This document shows, one piece after another, positions 34,896-44,129 of a stretch of DNA of 64,000 bases (the stretch's first letter is position 1; each line of letters starts with the position of its first letter). A model generated the notes under the pieces. The model saw only the letters and a list, made by a program, of their open reading frames with translations, was not told the origin of the DNA and did not search any database. The stretch is from assembly GCF_008923725.1 (NCBI RefSeq), contig NZ_WBPF01000019.1, forward strand, positions 124,001-188,000. The letters run 5' to 3'. This DNA comes from Bacillus sp. CH140a_4T (GTDB lineage Bacteria > Bacillota > Bacilli > Bacillales > Bacillaceae_G). A program made the position numbers and the translations under genes.

Positions 34896-34951
34896 TAAAG
34901 AAACACAAATAAATAATTTTACACTTCTTCATTATTTTGATTTCTTATCTC

Positions 34952-34983
34952 AAAAAAGCAGTGCCTTTTTAGGCACTGCTTTT
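34952..34983. terminator. Terminator between peptide module 1 and malic enzyme
   Basis: AAAAGCAGTGCCT (34954-34966) and AGGCACTGCTTTT (34971-34983), 4-nt loop, A/T runs on both sides; serves both convergent units. Confidence 0.88.
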
Positions 34984-34988
34984 CGCTA

Positions 34989-36188
34989 TTAATAACTTGG
35001 TATTTTCATAATTTGTGCCACACCTGAATCAATGGCTGCTTTCGCTACAGCTTCTGCAACACTTGGAACAACTCTTTTATCTAACGGATTCGGGATTACA
35101 TAATTCGCATTACGTTCTTCGTCCGTAATGATGTTAGCGATCCCATATGCTGCCGCTAATTTCATCTCTTCTGTAATATCAGTCGCGCGCACATCTAACG
35201 CACCGCGGAATATCCCTGGGAACGCCAATACATTATTTACTTGATTCGCATAATCCGAGCGCCCGGTTCCTACTACAGCTGCCCCAGCCTCTAATGCATC
35301 CTCAGGGAAGATTTCTGGAATTGGATTCGCCATAGCAAACACAATTGCTTTCTCATTCATCGTTTGTACAAGTTCTTTCGTTAATACGTTAGGAGCAGAT
35401 ACGCCAATAAAAATATCCGCTTGATGAATTGCTTCTTTTAACGTTCCACGCACATATTCTCGATTTGTCTTTTTTGAAACTTCAATTTGCGCTTCGTTCA
35501 TCCATGATTCACCTTCACAAACAATACCTTCTAAGCTAACTAACGTAATGTGCTTTGCACCAGCCTTTAATAATAAATTTCCAATTGCAATTCCTGCCGA
35601 ACCCGCACCGTTAATAACAATTTTCACATTATCCATTTGTTTGCTAACAACTTTTAATGCATTAATAACAGCTGCTAATACGACAATAGCTGTTCCATGT
35701 TGATCATCATGGAATATAGGAATATTTGTTTCTGCTTTTAATCGCTTTTCAATTTCAAAACAACGTGGTGCTGCAATATCTTCTAAGTTAATTCCTGCAA
35801 ACGTAGGCTCTAAATTCTTCACAAGGGTAACGATTTCATCCACATCAGTCGTACCTAAACATAACGGGAAAGCATCTACATTCGCAAATTTCTTAAATAA
35901 AATACTCTTCCCTTCCATAACAGGCATAGCTGCTTTCGGTCCAATATTCCCTAAGCCAAGTACCGCTGTTCCATCTGAGACAACTGCCACCATATTACCG
36001 CGTGCTGTATAGTCATACACTGTTTCTTCATCTGCTGCAATTGCTTTGCAAGATTCCGCTACACCTGGTGTATATGTCAGGCTTAAATCATCCGCTGAAT
36101 TTACTTCTACTTTACTTGTAATTTCAATTTTCCCTACTAATTCTTTATGCAATAACAATGATCTTTCATTAATTTGATTTTCTAACAT
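34989..36188 (-). CDS. Malic enzyme (NAD(P)-dependent, decarboxylating)
   Basis: 399-residue cytosolic enzyme of the short bacterial malic-enzyme type: malate to pyruvate and CO2. N-terminal domain has SLTYTPGVAESCKAIA (conserved Tyr) and GLGNIGPKAAMPVMEGKSIL with the catalytic Lys. PIFHDDQHGTAIV near residue 160 holds the metal-binding Asp residues, and the Rossmann fold shows VINGAGSAGIAIGNLLL (about 190-206). The C-terminus contains FAMANPIPEIFPEDA and ALDVRATDITEEMK. Cofactor preference cannot be decided safely. It lies 59 bp behind the malate transporter gene on the same strand, so malate is taken up and decarboxylated by one transcription unit. In B. subtilis malK/malR also control a malic enzyme. 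Confidence 0.92.
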   Translation of the reverse strand: MLENQINERSLLLHKELVGKIEITSKVEVNSADDLSLTYTPGVAESCKAIAADEETVYDYTARGNMVAVVSDGTAVLGLGNIGPKAAMPVMEGKSILFKKFANVDAFPLCLGTTDVDEIVTLVKNLEPTFAGINLEDIAAPRCFEIEKRLKAETNIPIFHDDQHGTAIVVLAAVINALKVVSKQMDNVKIVINGAGSAGIAIGNLLLKAGAKHITLVSLEGIVCEGESWMNEAQIEVSKKTNREYVRGTLKEAIHQADIFIGVSAPNVLTKELVQTMNEKAIVFAMANPIPEIFPEDALEAGAAVVGTGRSDYANQVNNVLAFPGIFRGALDVRATDITEEMKLAAAYGIANIITDEERNANYVIPNPLDKRVVPSVAEAVAKAAIDSGVAQIMKIPSY

Positions 36189-36212
36189 ACTTATAATCTC
36201 CCCTTAATTTGA

Positions 36213-36242
36213 CAAGCTAGCTATATGAATATAGCTAGCTTG
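36213..36242 (-). promoter_or_regulatory. Hairpin between maeN and malic enzyme genes
   Basis: Arms CAAGCTAGCTATAT (36213-36226) and ATATAGCTAGCTTG (36229-36242), 12-14 bp stem with a tiny loop, no T run on the reverse strand. Probably an intercistronic stability or processing hairpin rather than a full terminator. Confidence 0.5.
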
Positions 36243-36247
36243 TTTGA

Positions 36248-37594
36248 TCATGAAAACATTTTCAATAAAATTGTCGCTGTTACAACCATTGCTGCCCCGC
36301 CTAAACGTGTTGAAATTTGCGCAAACGGCATTAATTCCATACGATTTGAAGCCGATAAAATAGCAACATCTCCAGTTCCACCTAAACCACTATGACATCC
36401 CGTTACAATTGCTGATTCAACTGGATACATTTTCATCACTTTCCCTACAAGAAAACCTGATGCTACCATTGTAAGAACAACTGATGCGCACACAACAACA
36501 TATCCGACCGAAAGAACTGCTGCTACATCTTTTAGCGGGATATATAGCAATCCTAATCCAACCATTAACGGCCAAGTTAAATTCTTTGAAATAAATTTAT
36601 ATAAATGGAATGCTCCTTGCTCCATTTTTGCTGGCATTAATTTAAAGTATTTCACAAGTGCTGCTGAGAAAATCATAATGATTGCCCCAGGAATACCGAT
36701 GAACTTAGAAGCAAATCCTCCGAAGATGAAGAACGTACATGCAATTAATAAACCTGCTCCCATTAATGAGAAGTCAATTGGCTTCTCTGTATTTTGTTCT
36801 TTTAATAACTCTGCTTGATTGTCTGTTTTCACTAATACACCGTTACCACTAAGCTCCGGTTTCTTCTCACCTAAACGCTTCATATACCCTGCACTCACGA
36901 TTGCGAACATGTTTCCAATAATAGCCGCTGGAATAAGCTGTGATACAAACGTTGCTGATGATTCATTTAAAATATCACTATAAGCTAGCGACAATGGTAA
37001 AATCCCTTCCCCGATACCACCACTCACAATTGGTACGATGATAAAGAAGAATGTTTGCTTCATTTCAAATCCAAATAGTGAACCGACCAATAATCCTACT
37101 GCTACCGAAGCTAACGTCCCTACTACTAAAGGTATAAACATACGAACGAAACCTTGTACTAACACTTTACGATTCATTCCTAAAATACTTCCGACTACTA
37201 AACAAGAAATATATAAATATAAAAAGTTCGATTTTTTCATTAACATAGTCGCAGCTTCCATTGAAGCTGGATTCATCCAGTTAAAAAATACAAGTAATGA
37301 TGGAATAAATAACGAAAGAATTGCTGGACCACCGATATTTTTTAAGATTGGAATTCTCATCCCAATGTCGCCTAAGAAAATACCCATGATCATAATAACC
37401 GCAAATCCACCAATCATATCTGCTGGTAATTTATTATATACAGATGCTCCATAAATAATAGCAGCCAATACTACATATAACGGTAAAGGTATAACACCGA
37501 TTTTCACATTCATCATTTTAGAAGCGAAAGATTCTCTTTGTACTTCATTTCCTCCAGAAAATGATACCGCTTCCACATTCTTTTGAATTCCCAT
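36248..37594 (-). CDS. maeN: Malate transporter, 2-hydroxycarboxylate (2HCT) family
   Basis: 448-residue membrane transporter, exactly the size of B. subtilis MaeN. 2HCT hallmarks are the two re-entrant-loop GGxG motifs: VSGGIGEGILPLSLAYS in the first half and CHSGLGGTGDVAILSASNR in the second. Some 11 hydrophobic helices, cytoplasmic loop around 235-270. It imports malate with sodium (MaeN) or proton/citrate (CimH); the linkage to malic enzyme and a MalK/MalR-like pair favours malate. Start ATG 37594 with AGGGGG upstream. A cre site lies ~32 bp upstream. Operon order maeN then malic enzyme; malR-malK lie upstream in the same direction but end in a terminator. Confidence 0.9.
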   Translation of the reverse strand: MGIQKNVEAVSFSGGNEVQRESFASKMMNVKIGVIPLPLYVVLAAIIYGASVYNKLPADMIGGFAVIMIMGIFLGDIGMRIPILKNIGGPAILSLFIPSLLVFFNWMNPASMEAATMLMKKSNFLYLYISCLVVGSILGMNRKVLVQGFVRMFIPLVVGTLASVAVGLLVGSLFGFEMKQTFFFIIVPIVSGGIGEGILPLSLAYSDILNESSATFVSQLIPAAIIGNMFAIVSAGYMKRLGEKKPELSGNGVLVKTDNQAELLKEQNTEKPIDFSLMGAGLLIACTFFIFGGFASKFIGIPGAIIMIFSAALVKYFKLMPAKMEQGAFHLYKFISKNLTWPLMVGLGLLYIPLKDVAAVLSVGYVVVCASVVLTMVASGFLVGKVMKMYPVESAIVTGCHSGLGGTGDVAILSASNRMELMPFAQISTRLGGAAMVVTATILLKMFS

Positions 37595-37625
37595 ATGGCA
37601 CCCCCTTGTTTTCTTAATAACAATA

Positions 37626-37640
37626 TTAAAACGCTTTCAA
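37626..37640 (-). promoter_or_regulatory. cre-like site upstream of maeN
   Basis: TTAAAACGCTTTCAA on the + strand, i.e. TTGAAAGCGTTTTAA on the gene strand, one mismatch from the cre consensus. It lies ~32-46 bp before the start codon, a position suited to repression. Confidence 0.6.
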
Positions 37641-37684
37641 TAGTAAAAATAGTTTTTGTAAGTTTTGTAATTGATTTTGTAATT

Positions 37685-37722
37685 AAAAAAAGTATAAGCG
37701 ACTTATTATAAGTCGCTTATAC
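37685..37722 (-). terminator. Terminator of the malK-malR unit
   Basis: GTATAAGCGACTTA (37692-37705) and TAAGTCGCTTATAC (37709-37722), 3-nt loop, seven T on the reverse strand. It overlaps the malR stop. Confidence 0.88.
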
Positions 37723-38424
37723 GTAAAACTCTATTTTATTTTGGTCAATACATCTTAATTTACTCACTGGTCTTCCTACATGTTGATATACCATTTCGTT
37801 TTCTAATACTCCAATTTCAGTTAAAAACATTACATACTTTCGAATAGAAACCCTTGAAACACCAACTAATTGCGCCATTTCCTCTGTTGTAAATGCTCGT
37901 CCATTCAGCGACTCGATCTTCTGCCAAATTAATCTCAACGTTTGCTTCGTTAATCCTTTCGGAAGCTCTTTAGTGACAGTAGACTCTCTTTTTTCTTTTT
38001 GCAAAATTAACGAATCTAATTCTGATTGACTAATTTTTTGTTGTTCTTTCATGAAAGTAAGCTTTTCTCGATATATAGTTAACGCCTTTTTAAATCGTTC
38101 AAATGTAAATGGTTTAATTAAATAATCTACTACACCATATTGTAATGCTTTTTTAATACTCCCCATATCATGTACAGCTGAAATCATCATAATATCGATT
38201 TCTTTTTCTTGGTTCCGAATATACATTAAAAGCTCAAATCCAGTCTCTTCAGGCATAAAAATATCAAGTAATACTAAATCTACTCGTAATCCCTCTAATA
38301 CTTCTATCGCTTCTTTAACGGAGTTAACTGCTTGAACAAATTCAAATCCTCCTACTTGCTCTAAATAATGCGTATTTAACATTGCTACCATCGGGTCATC
38401 TTCTACAATTAAAACTTTAATCAT
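37717..38424 (-). CDS. malR: MalR/CitT-like response regulator
   Basis: 235 residues, the same length as B. subtilis MalR. Receiver domain with Asp9/Asp10, phospho-Asp54 in LLDIFMPEETG, and Lys in YLIKPFTFERF. The C-terminal HTH (about 165-225) has LIWQKIESLNGRAFTTEEMA and VGVSRVSIRKYVMFL, the type found in CitB/DcuR regulators. It probably activates maeN and the malic enzyme gene in response to external malate sensed by MalK. Its start overlaps the kinase stop by 4 nt, so translation is coupled. Confidence 0.9.
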   Translation of the reverse strand: MIKVLIVEDDPMVAMLNTHYLEQVGGFEFVQAVNSVKEAIEVLEGLRVDLVLLDIFMPEETGFELLMYIRNQEKEIDIMMISAVHDMGSIKKALQYGVVDYLIKPFTFERFKKALTIYREKLTFMKEQQKISQSELDSLILQKEKRESTVTKELPKGLTKQTLRLIWQKIESLNGRAFTTEEMAQLVGVSRVSIRKYVMFLTEIGVLENEMVYQHVGRPVSKLRCIDQNKIEFYV

Positions 38425-40025
38425 ATTTGCCTCTCATCCCTACCTTTAGGTATTTCAATTGTTATCGTTGTTCCCTTTCCTACTAATGAATGCACATAAA
38501 TTTCCCCATTTATTCGCTGTATACTTTCTTTTACAAGATACAAACCATAACCACGGTTATCTCCCTTTGTGGAATAACCTTTCGTAAATAATGCCCCTAT
38601 TTCTTCTTCTGGTATACCTTTCCCCGTATCTTGTACTGTAATGATTAATGTATCCCCATATTGTATCTCAAGTTCAACTTGCTTCTTTTCACAATTCGTC
38701 ACTGCCTCTAATGCATTATCAATTAAATTTCCGACAATCGTAATTAGTTCATGAATAATACTTTCATCATCTATTTCCGGCATGTAAGAATCTTCACTTA
38801 TGATTAATTTTATATTTTTTTCTCTAGCATAGCTAAGTTTCCCAAGTAAAAAACCAGCAAATACGGGACTTTTTATTCTCTCCATAATCCCACCAATTTC
38901 ATATTGATGCTCTGATACCATACCACTTATATACTTCTGTAATTCTTCATACTGCTTCATGTGTGTAAGACCTAATACGACATGCATTTTATTCATAAAT
39001 TCATGAGATTGTGCCCGTAATGCTTCCGCATATAGTCTAATACCAGTTAATTCTTCTGCTAATTTTCTAATCTCTGTTTTATCACGAAATGTTGCAATCG
39101 CACCAACTATTTCTCCTTTTACATATAAAGGAACACGATTCGTCACAATCGTAATTCCATAAATATTTTGTTCTTCGTTTAATTGTACCTCTCCCGTTTG
39201 TAATACTTCTTTTATACGTGAATTAGGCATATACAACTCAACATCTTTACCGATAAAATCTTCTTCAAGACCACTTTTCTTAAATAATCGTTTTGCCTCA
39301 TGATTTATTAAAGTTACATTGGCCTCTTTATCTACAGCAATAATACCTTCTTTTACAGATTGTAGCATCGTATTTCTTTCTTCAAGAATTTTCGCTATCC
39401 TGTGAGGTTCAAGACCGAATAAACTTTTCTTTATATGTCTAGCTAGCAATATTGCTCCTATAATTCCGACTAGTACTCCAACTCCAACTCCAATATAAAT
39501 GATATGTCTACTTTCCTTAACTCTCTCTTTTACATTATCTGCTGAAATACCAACGGCCACCGCTCCAAGTTGTTCACCTGTTTGAGAAAATACAGGTACA
39601 AACACTCGCATTGAAATACCTAAAGTTCCTTCTGCCAGCGATACATGTTCCTTTCCTTTCAATGCAGGCCCTTCATCCCCCCCAATAAAATGATGACCTA
39701 TTTTTTGGGGATTTGGATGTGATTTTCTTATTCCATTCATGTCCATAACTACAATAAATTGAACACCTGTGTTTTTTAATATTCTATTTGTATACGTTTG
39801 GATTGCAGAAGTATCTGCTTTCCCAGTCAAACCATCGATTACAATCGAATCATTCGCCACAATGTGTGCAATTGTTTTTGCTTTCTCTGCTTGGCTATCC
39901 TCCGTCGTCCGTTCTACATTATGACTAATTAATATATCTGTCACAAGTAAAGAAAAAATCACAACTGTACAAACTAACAATGTAATCGTTTTCCATAAAT
40001 TCCATAGTCTTTTCCTTTTTTTCAT
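38421..40025 (-). CDS. malK: MalK/DcuS-type sensor histidine kinase
   Basis: 534 residues from ATG 40025; the frame runs 20 codons further but only this ATG has a purine-rich site (GGGGAG, 11 nt). Very basic N-terminus (MKKRKRLW), helix at ~10-32, a periplasm-type PAS/sCache sensor (about 35-170, FIVVMDMNGIRKSHPNPQKIG), helix ~172-195, a cytoplasmic PAS (about 210-320), the phospho-acceptor His341 in QSHEFMNKMHVVLGL, and an ATPase domain with NLIDNALEAV, DTGKGIPEEEIG and GYGLYLVKE. This is the CitA/DcuS carboxylate-sensor plan. Same strand as and overlapping malR. It is a paralogue of the citS-like kinase at 51791. Confidence 0.9.
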   Translation of the reverse strand: MKKRKRLWNLWKTITLLVCTVVIFSLLVTDILISHNVERTTEDSQAEKAKTIAHIVANDSIVIDGLTGKADTSAIQTYTNRILKNTGVQFIVVMDMNGIRKSHPNPQKIGHHFIGGDEGPALKGKEHVSLAEGTLGISMRVFVPVFSQTGEQLGAVAVGISADNVKERVKESRHIIYIGVGVGVLVGIIGAILLARHIKKSLFGLEPHRIAKILEERNTMLQSVKEGIIAVDKEANVTLINHEAKRLFKKSGLEEDFIGKDVELYMPNSRIKEVLQTGEVQLNEEQNIYGITIVTNRVPLYVKGEIVGAIATFRDKTEIRKLAEELTGIRLYAEALRAQSHEFMNKMHVVLGLTHMKQYEELQKYISGMVSEHQYEIGGIMERIKSPVFAGFLLGKLSYAREKNIKLIISEDSYMPEIDDESIIHELITIVGNLIDNALEAVTNCEKKQVELEIQYGDTLIITVQDTGKGIPEEEIGALFTKGYSTKGDNRGYGLYLVKESIQRINGEIYVHSLVGKGTTITIEIPKGRDERQI

Positions 40026-40056
40026 CCCGTAAATGACTCCCCTAATTACTGAATAG

Positions 40057-40094
40057 AAAAATAAGTAAGGTGATATTATTTTCACCTTACTTAT
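40057..40094 (-). terminator. Terminator between the chemoreceptor and malK
   Basis: ATAAGTAAGGTGA (40061-40073) and TCACCTTACTTAT (40082-40094), 8-nt loop, followed on the reverse strand by TTTTT. Confidence 0.85.
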
Positions 40095-40103
40095 CTGCTG
40101 TTA

Positions 40104-42086
40104 TTATACTTTAAATTTACTAGTCATCGCTTGTAGTTCTTCGGCCATCTCAGCTAAATTTTGCGAAGCTGAACTAATTTCTTCCATTGAATTCATTTGT
40201 TCTTCTGTTGAAGCAGCAACACTTTGCATACTAGCTGTATTTTCTTCTGCAGCCGCTGCAATTTCATCAATAGCATTTGTCACTTCATTTGCATCTCCAG
40301 CAATTCTCTTCGTTGTTTCCACCATTTGATTCACTTGAGAAACAATATGTGTAGTAGAACTTAAAATTTCCGTAAAACTTACTTTCGTTTTTGTTACAAC
40401 ATCAAGGCCTTGTTGAACTTCCCCATTCACATTATCCATCGCCTTAACAGTATGTTCAATATCAGCCTTAATTTCTGCAATTAAATTCGCGATCTCTCCA
40501 GATGATTCTCCTGATTGCTCCGCTAATTTCCTAACCTCATCTGCTACAATAGCAAACCCTCGGCCCTGTTCACCTGCTCTTGCTGCTTCAATAGCCGCAT
40601 TTAAAGCTAATAAGTTCGTTTGAGTAGCGATGTTTTGAATTGCTTCAGAAATAGCTCCTACCTGCTTTGATTTCTCATCAAGAAGTTTAATAATAGCGTC
40701 TGACTCTGATACCGATCTAGAAATAGACTGCATTTGTTTTGCTGTTTGTTCAACCAATTCTTCCCCTTCTTCAGCTCTTTCCCTCGCATGTAATGAGGAG
40801 ATAGAAATTGATTCCGCGCTTCCATTTACATCTTGAATTGCTGTATTTACTTGTTGTAATGTAGCCGCACCTTCTTCAACACCTTGACTTTGTGATTCAG
40901 CCCCACCTGATACTTGTTCCATTGCAATTGTAATTTGATCTGTCGCATCATTTGCTTGCTGTACGCTCGCTGTTAACTCTTCAGCCGATGCAGCGACATG
41001 TTCTGCTGAAAAACTAATTTGAGTAATCACATCTTGTAAAGAGGCAGACATTTCATTAAATGACTTCCCTAATTTCCCTATATCATCATTGGAATGGATT
41101 ATAATTTTCTCTGTCAAATCTCCCTTACTAATTTTATGTGCCGAGTCAGCTATTTTTCTTAATGGTCTTGTAATAGACTTTGTAATGAAATAAATTAATA
41201 CACTACCAAATACAATAGCGATAGCAATGACAATCAAGGTCTTATAAAACACTGGATTCGCAGCTTGGTTAATTTCTTCGTCGAACATAACTCCAACTAC
41301 TTTCCATCCTGTTTTCTCATTTGTTGCAAAGATTAAATTCTTTTTATCACCTTGTTCTGTATAAGACACATTTCCTTGTTTTTCTTCATAAATTGGTTTA
41401 ATCCACGGATCAGTAACTTTTGCACCTGGTTTTCTAGATGGATGACTAACAATTTGCTTATTTTGATCTAGAATAACTGCATAACCTTTTTCACCAATGT
41501 TAATCATTTTGGAAATTTTTAAGATGTTATCTAAATTTAAGTTAATTCCTATAACACCTTTACCATCTTTTACTTCTTTAGCAATTGTCACTACCATATT
41601 TTTAGTAGATGCTGATTGATATGGTGCAGTAACAATTACTTTCCCTTTATTTTCATGTGCTTCTTTATACCAAGATCTATCTGTTGGATTATACCCATCA
41701 GCCATTTGGATAAATGGTTCTCTTATAAACTTTCCCGTCTGCGTTCCAATATAAATACCTTCTACTTCTGGATGAAGTTTTATATATTGCGCTAACTTCG
41801 TTCTTACTATTTCTTCTTGTCCGTTTGGATATGTATCCTCTGTTAAGACGTCTGCAAAGTACGCCGCATCAACAAATTTCTCTTCTATATTTTGAGAAAT
41901 AACAGTATTTAAAACAGTAATATTTTCCTTTGCTTTACTTGTAATTTGTTGTTCAAAATTTGTTTTGGCAGTTTGATATGAAACAACACCGATAATAAGT
42001 CCTGGTATAGTTAAAATAAGAAAAAATGAAATGATTAATTTTTTCTTGATACTCATACATTTAACCCAGTTAAATATTTTTTGCAT
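40104..42086 (-). CDS. Methyl-accepting chemotaxis protein with dCache sensor (malate module)
   Basis: 660-residue transmembrane chemoreceptor. Helix 1 at ~15-37, a large extracellular dCache domain (about 40-280) with [19 protein letters not shown] and [20 protein letters not shown], typical of amino- or carboxylic-acid-binding Cache sensors. Helix 2 ~282-305, HAMP, then a long coiled-coil signalling domain with the invariant hairpin [20 protein letters not shown] and [20 protein letters not shown] before ATG 42086. It is transcribed apart from malK (terminator between) but sits directly upstream of it; a paralogue occupies the same place in the citrate module. Ligand not proven; malate or another organic acid is the obvious guess. 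Confidence 0.93.
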   Translation of the reverse strand: MQKIFNWVKCMSIKKKLIISFFLILTIPGLIIGVVSYQTAKTNFEQQITSKAKENITVLNTVISQNIEEKFVDAAYFADVLTEDTYPNGQEEIVRTKLAQYIKLHPEVEGIYIGTQTGKFIREPFIQMADGYNPTDRSWYKEAHENKGKVIVTAPYQSASTKNMVVTIAKEVKDGKGVIGINLNLDNILKISKMINIGEKGYAVILDQNKQIVSHPSRKPGAKVTDPWIKPIYEEKQGNVSYTEQGDKKNLIFATNEKTGWKVVGVMFDEEINQAANPVFYKTLIVIAIAIVFGSVLIYFITKSITRPLRKIADSAHKISKGDLTEKIIIHSNDDIGKLGKSFNEMSASLQDVITQISFSAEHVAASAEELTASVQQANDATDQITIAMEQVSGGAESQSQGVEEGAATLQQVNTAIQDVNGSAESISISSLHARERAEEGEELVEQTAKQMQSISRSVSESDAIIKLLDEKSKQVGAISEAIQNIATQTNLLALNAAIEAARAGEQGRGFAIVADEVRKLAEQSGESSGEIANLIAEIKADIEHTVKAMDNVNGEVQQGLDVVTKTKVSFTEILSSTTHIVSQVNQMVETTKRIAGDANEVTNAIDEIAAAAEENTASMQSVAASTEEQMNSMEEISSASQNLAEMAEELQAMTSKFKV

Positions 42087-42226
42087 AATAAGCCTCCTTT
42101 ATGTAATGTGAATACTTGTGTAATTTTATACAATTAACATATATAAAACAATATATAATGATAACATGTAATTTTTTTGTCAATTATGCATTTTTACATA
42201 TTCACTACTTCTAAAGATTTAATCAT

Positions 42227-42272
42227 AAAAAACAAGAGAACTTCAGCTTATATAATAAGCTGAAGTTCTCTT
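42227..42272 (-). terminator. Terminator of the C39-like protease unit
   Basis: Perfect 18-bp arms 42234-42251 and 42255-42272 (core GAACTTCAGCTTAT), 3-nt loop, T run on the reverse strand. It lies ~67 bp downstream of the stop. Confidence 0.88.
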
Positions 42273-42338
42273 ATTTCTTAACAAAAAACACCCACAAAAA
42301 CTCCTCTTACAGTTCCTTACATCTATTTCCTTACTAAT

Positions 42339-43094
42339 TCATTTAGAGCTTTTCACATAACTAATTGCCTGGCTTCCCATTTGCATCCATGCCTTTTCAA
42401 AGTTTTCTCTCGGCACTTTTACATCTAGGCTATCATCGAGAGGATCCCGAATATATACAAATTCTTCATCATATCCAATCATTACAACACAATGTTCATT
42501 ATACGTAATAGAAACATCTCCGCTATTTGTTTCCCATGTAGTAAATTCATCTTCATCTAATGGCGCAAATGTTGCATTCGTAATCATAACTACCGGTTGT
42601 CCTGATTTTACACTCTTATAAAGTTCTTCTATACTCTTCCCTGTTAAGTCCACAGCTTTATTAGGTAAATACTTTTTCGCTAATTGAAAAAGTGGTCCGT
42701 GATATACACCATATCCAGATTCAGAAAAGGTATAAATATTTCCTACAAATCCTTCATTTGGATTCCCACGTACACCATCGTTCATAAAATCAACTTTCTT
42801 TATTTCATTTGCTAATTTCATCTTATCCACTGTAATGCCTGCATATTGTAACATCATCGCTAAGCTAGTCACTTCACAGCCTCTATCTAGCTCTGGTAAT
42901 TGCTGAATTAAAGGTACATTCGATAAGATGACCTTTTCATCATTATTACTAAAATCTGCTTCTTTTCCGCTTTGTATATTGAAGAATGTTAACTTCTCCA
43001 CATACTTTATAATTCCATTTGTATATACATTCCATGCTGCTATAGCTAGTAATACCATACATATATACCACTTCCATCTCCGTATCACTCTCAC
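42339..43094 (-). CDS. Membrane-anchored C39-like (papain-fold) cysteine peptidase
   Basis: 251 residues if the start is GTG 43094; a second GTG at 43088 is better placed behind AAAGGG. One membrane helix at about 8-25, then an extracellular domain. Residues ~58-235 are a Peptidase_C39_2 fold: catalytic Cys73 in RGCEVTSLAMMLQYAGI, His201 in YNEHCVVMIGYDE, and Asp/Asn partner region YIRDPLDDS. Family members (YvpB) are bacteriocin-processing-like or general extracellular proteases, substrates mostly unknown. It follows the secreted 28-residue-repeat protein with only 7 nt between the genes, so the repeat protein is a likely substrate, partner or regulator. Terminator follows. Confidence 0.83.
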   Translation of the reverse strand: MRVIRRWKWYICMVLLAIAAWNVYTNGIIKYVEKLTFFNIQSGKEADFSNNDEKVILSNVPLIQQLPELDRGCEVTSLAMMLQYAGITVDKMKLANEIKKVDFMNDGVRGNPNEGFVGNIYTFSESGYGVYHGPLFQLAKKYLPNKAVDLTGKSIEELYKSVKSGQPVVMITNATFAPLDEDEFTTWETNSGDVSITYNEHCVVMIGYDEEFVYIRDPLDDSLDVKVPRENFEKAWMQMGSQAISYVKSSK

Positions 43095-43101
43095 GCCCTT
43101 T

Positions 43102-43926
43102 TTAGTTCGTTAAATAAGAATAAAACGCGTCAGCATCCGTACGAATCACCGGTACAAAATTGAGTTCTTTTCCTTTTTCAGGCTGATCTTTTTTTATTTT
43201 TTCGGCTAATTCTTGAACATTCATATTCGTTTTATCCATATTAAGCTCATCTGCCATTTGTAATACTTTTTGCTCATTAATTTCTTTTAATACTTGATAT
43301 ATATCTTTACCATACAAATCAATATGATATTGTTTTGCTTCTTCCTGTACTTTTTGTTCGTACACTTCTTGTGCTAACTTCTCTATCTCTTTTCCTTTTT
43401 GGGAAATACCTAACTTCCCTGCTTCCTCTCTTACTTTCGTTCCATAGATTTCTTCCTCAATATCCTCTATTTCTTTTCCATTTGTCAAAATGCCAAATTT
43501 ATCCGCTTCATCGTTAATTTTAATCGTATTAATTTGATTAATTAAATTTACAATCGTTATATTCTCTATAGATATGCCTAGCTTTAACGCTTCTTGCTTC
43601 ACTTTTGTTTCATAGATTTCTTCTGAAAGAGTTCCAACGTCTTTTCCTTCAATCGAAATTCCTAACTGTTCAGCTTCTCTTCCTACTTCCGTCTCATGAA
43701 TTTCTTTTTCTAGCGTAATTTGTTCTTTCCCTTCCGTTTCAATACCTAGATTCTCCGCCTTTTTTTCTGTATGCACCGCATGTATCTTCCCATTATTTAA
43801 TTGTTCTTTACTGCGCTGCGTGTAATTTGTCTTTCCTTGTGATGTTTCAGAAGGAGAGGCACCCCCTAATATGCTTAAGCTCATTACTCCAATAGTGAAT
43901 ACCGTCATCATTTTCTTTTTCAACAT
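43102..43926 (-). CDS. Secreted protein made of 28-residue tandem repeats
   Basis: 274 residues. Signal peptide ~1-23 (TIGVMSLSILGGA) without a lipobox. From residue 57 to ~246 the chain is almost seven units of exactly 28 residues, consensus A-x-x-LGIS-x-x-GK-[DE]-I-x-x-L-x-x-EI-[YN]-E-x-KV-x-x-E, e.g. AEQLGISIEGKDVGTLSEEI. Each unit looks like two short helices with the LGI…GK turn of SAP/Rho-N-like helical motifs, though outside the cell. The C-terminal tail (247-274) is different (ELNFVPVIRTDADAFYSYLT). Highly charged. No family recognised. It is translationally close to the C39-like peptidase gene behind it. Confidence 0.82.
   Translation of the reverse strand: MLKKKMMTVFTIGVMSLSILGGASPSETSQGKTNYTQRSKEQLNNGKIHAVHTEKKAENLGIETEGKEQITLEKEIHETEVGREAEQLGISIEGKDVGTLSEEIYETKVKQEALKLGISIENITIVNLINQINTIKINDEADKFGILTNGKEIEDIEEEIYGTKVREEAGKLGISQKGKEIEKLAQEVYEQKVQEEAKQYHIDLYGKDIYQVLKEINEQKVLQMADELNMDKTNMNVQELAEKIKKDQPEKGKELNFVPVIRTDADAFYSYLTN
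43189..43758 (-). repeat. 84-bp coding repeats (28-residue units)
   Basis: Six full units and one partial unit, boundaries every 84 bp from 43758 downward. Units are diverged at the DNA level, so the array is old and maintained as protein, not a recent slippage product. Confidence 0.85.
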
Positions 43927-44090
43927 TAATTCCTCCCTCTTACACTTTCTTTTCCATCATTCCCTATACATAATCGAAATAACATTATGATCGATATAAT
44001 CTGCTCAAATACCTTTTTATAATCGCTTCTTCATAGGGCGAACTTTCTGTATATCATACATGTTATAAATAGTTTCTTAACTTTCCCTTA

Positions 44091-44124
44091 AAAAAAGACG
44101 ACCTTGTAAAAACAAGATCGTCTT
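44091..44124 (-). terminator. Terminator of the two-component operon at 44-46 kb
   Basis: AAGACGACCTTGT (44095-44107) and ACAAGATCGTCTT (44112-44124), one G:U pair, 4-nt loop, T run on the reverse strand. Confidence 0.85.
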
Positions 44125-44129
44125 CTCAC

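Noticed and set aside
34732-34932. Reverse-strand ORF opposite the 27-residue peptide gene, with a similar one at 47022-47321
   Set aside because: They resemble each other only because the DNA module is duplicated. Neither has a ribosome-binding site, and codon changes fit the forward ORF.
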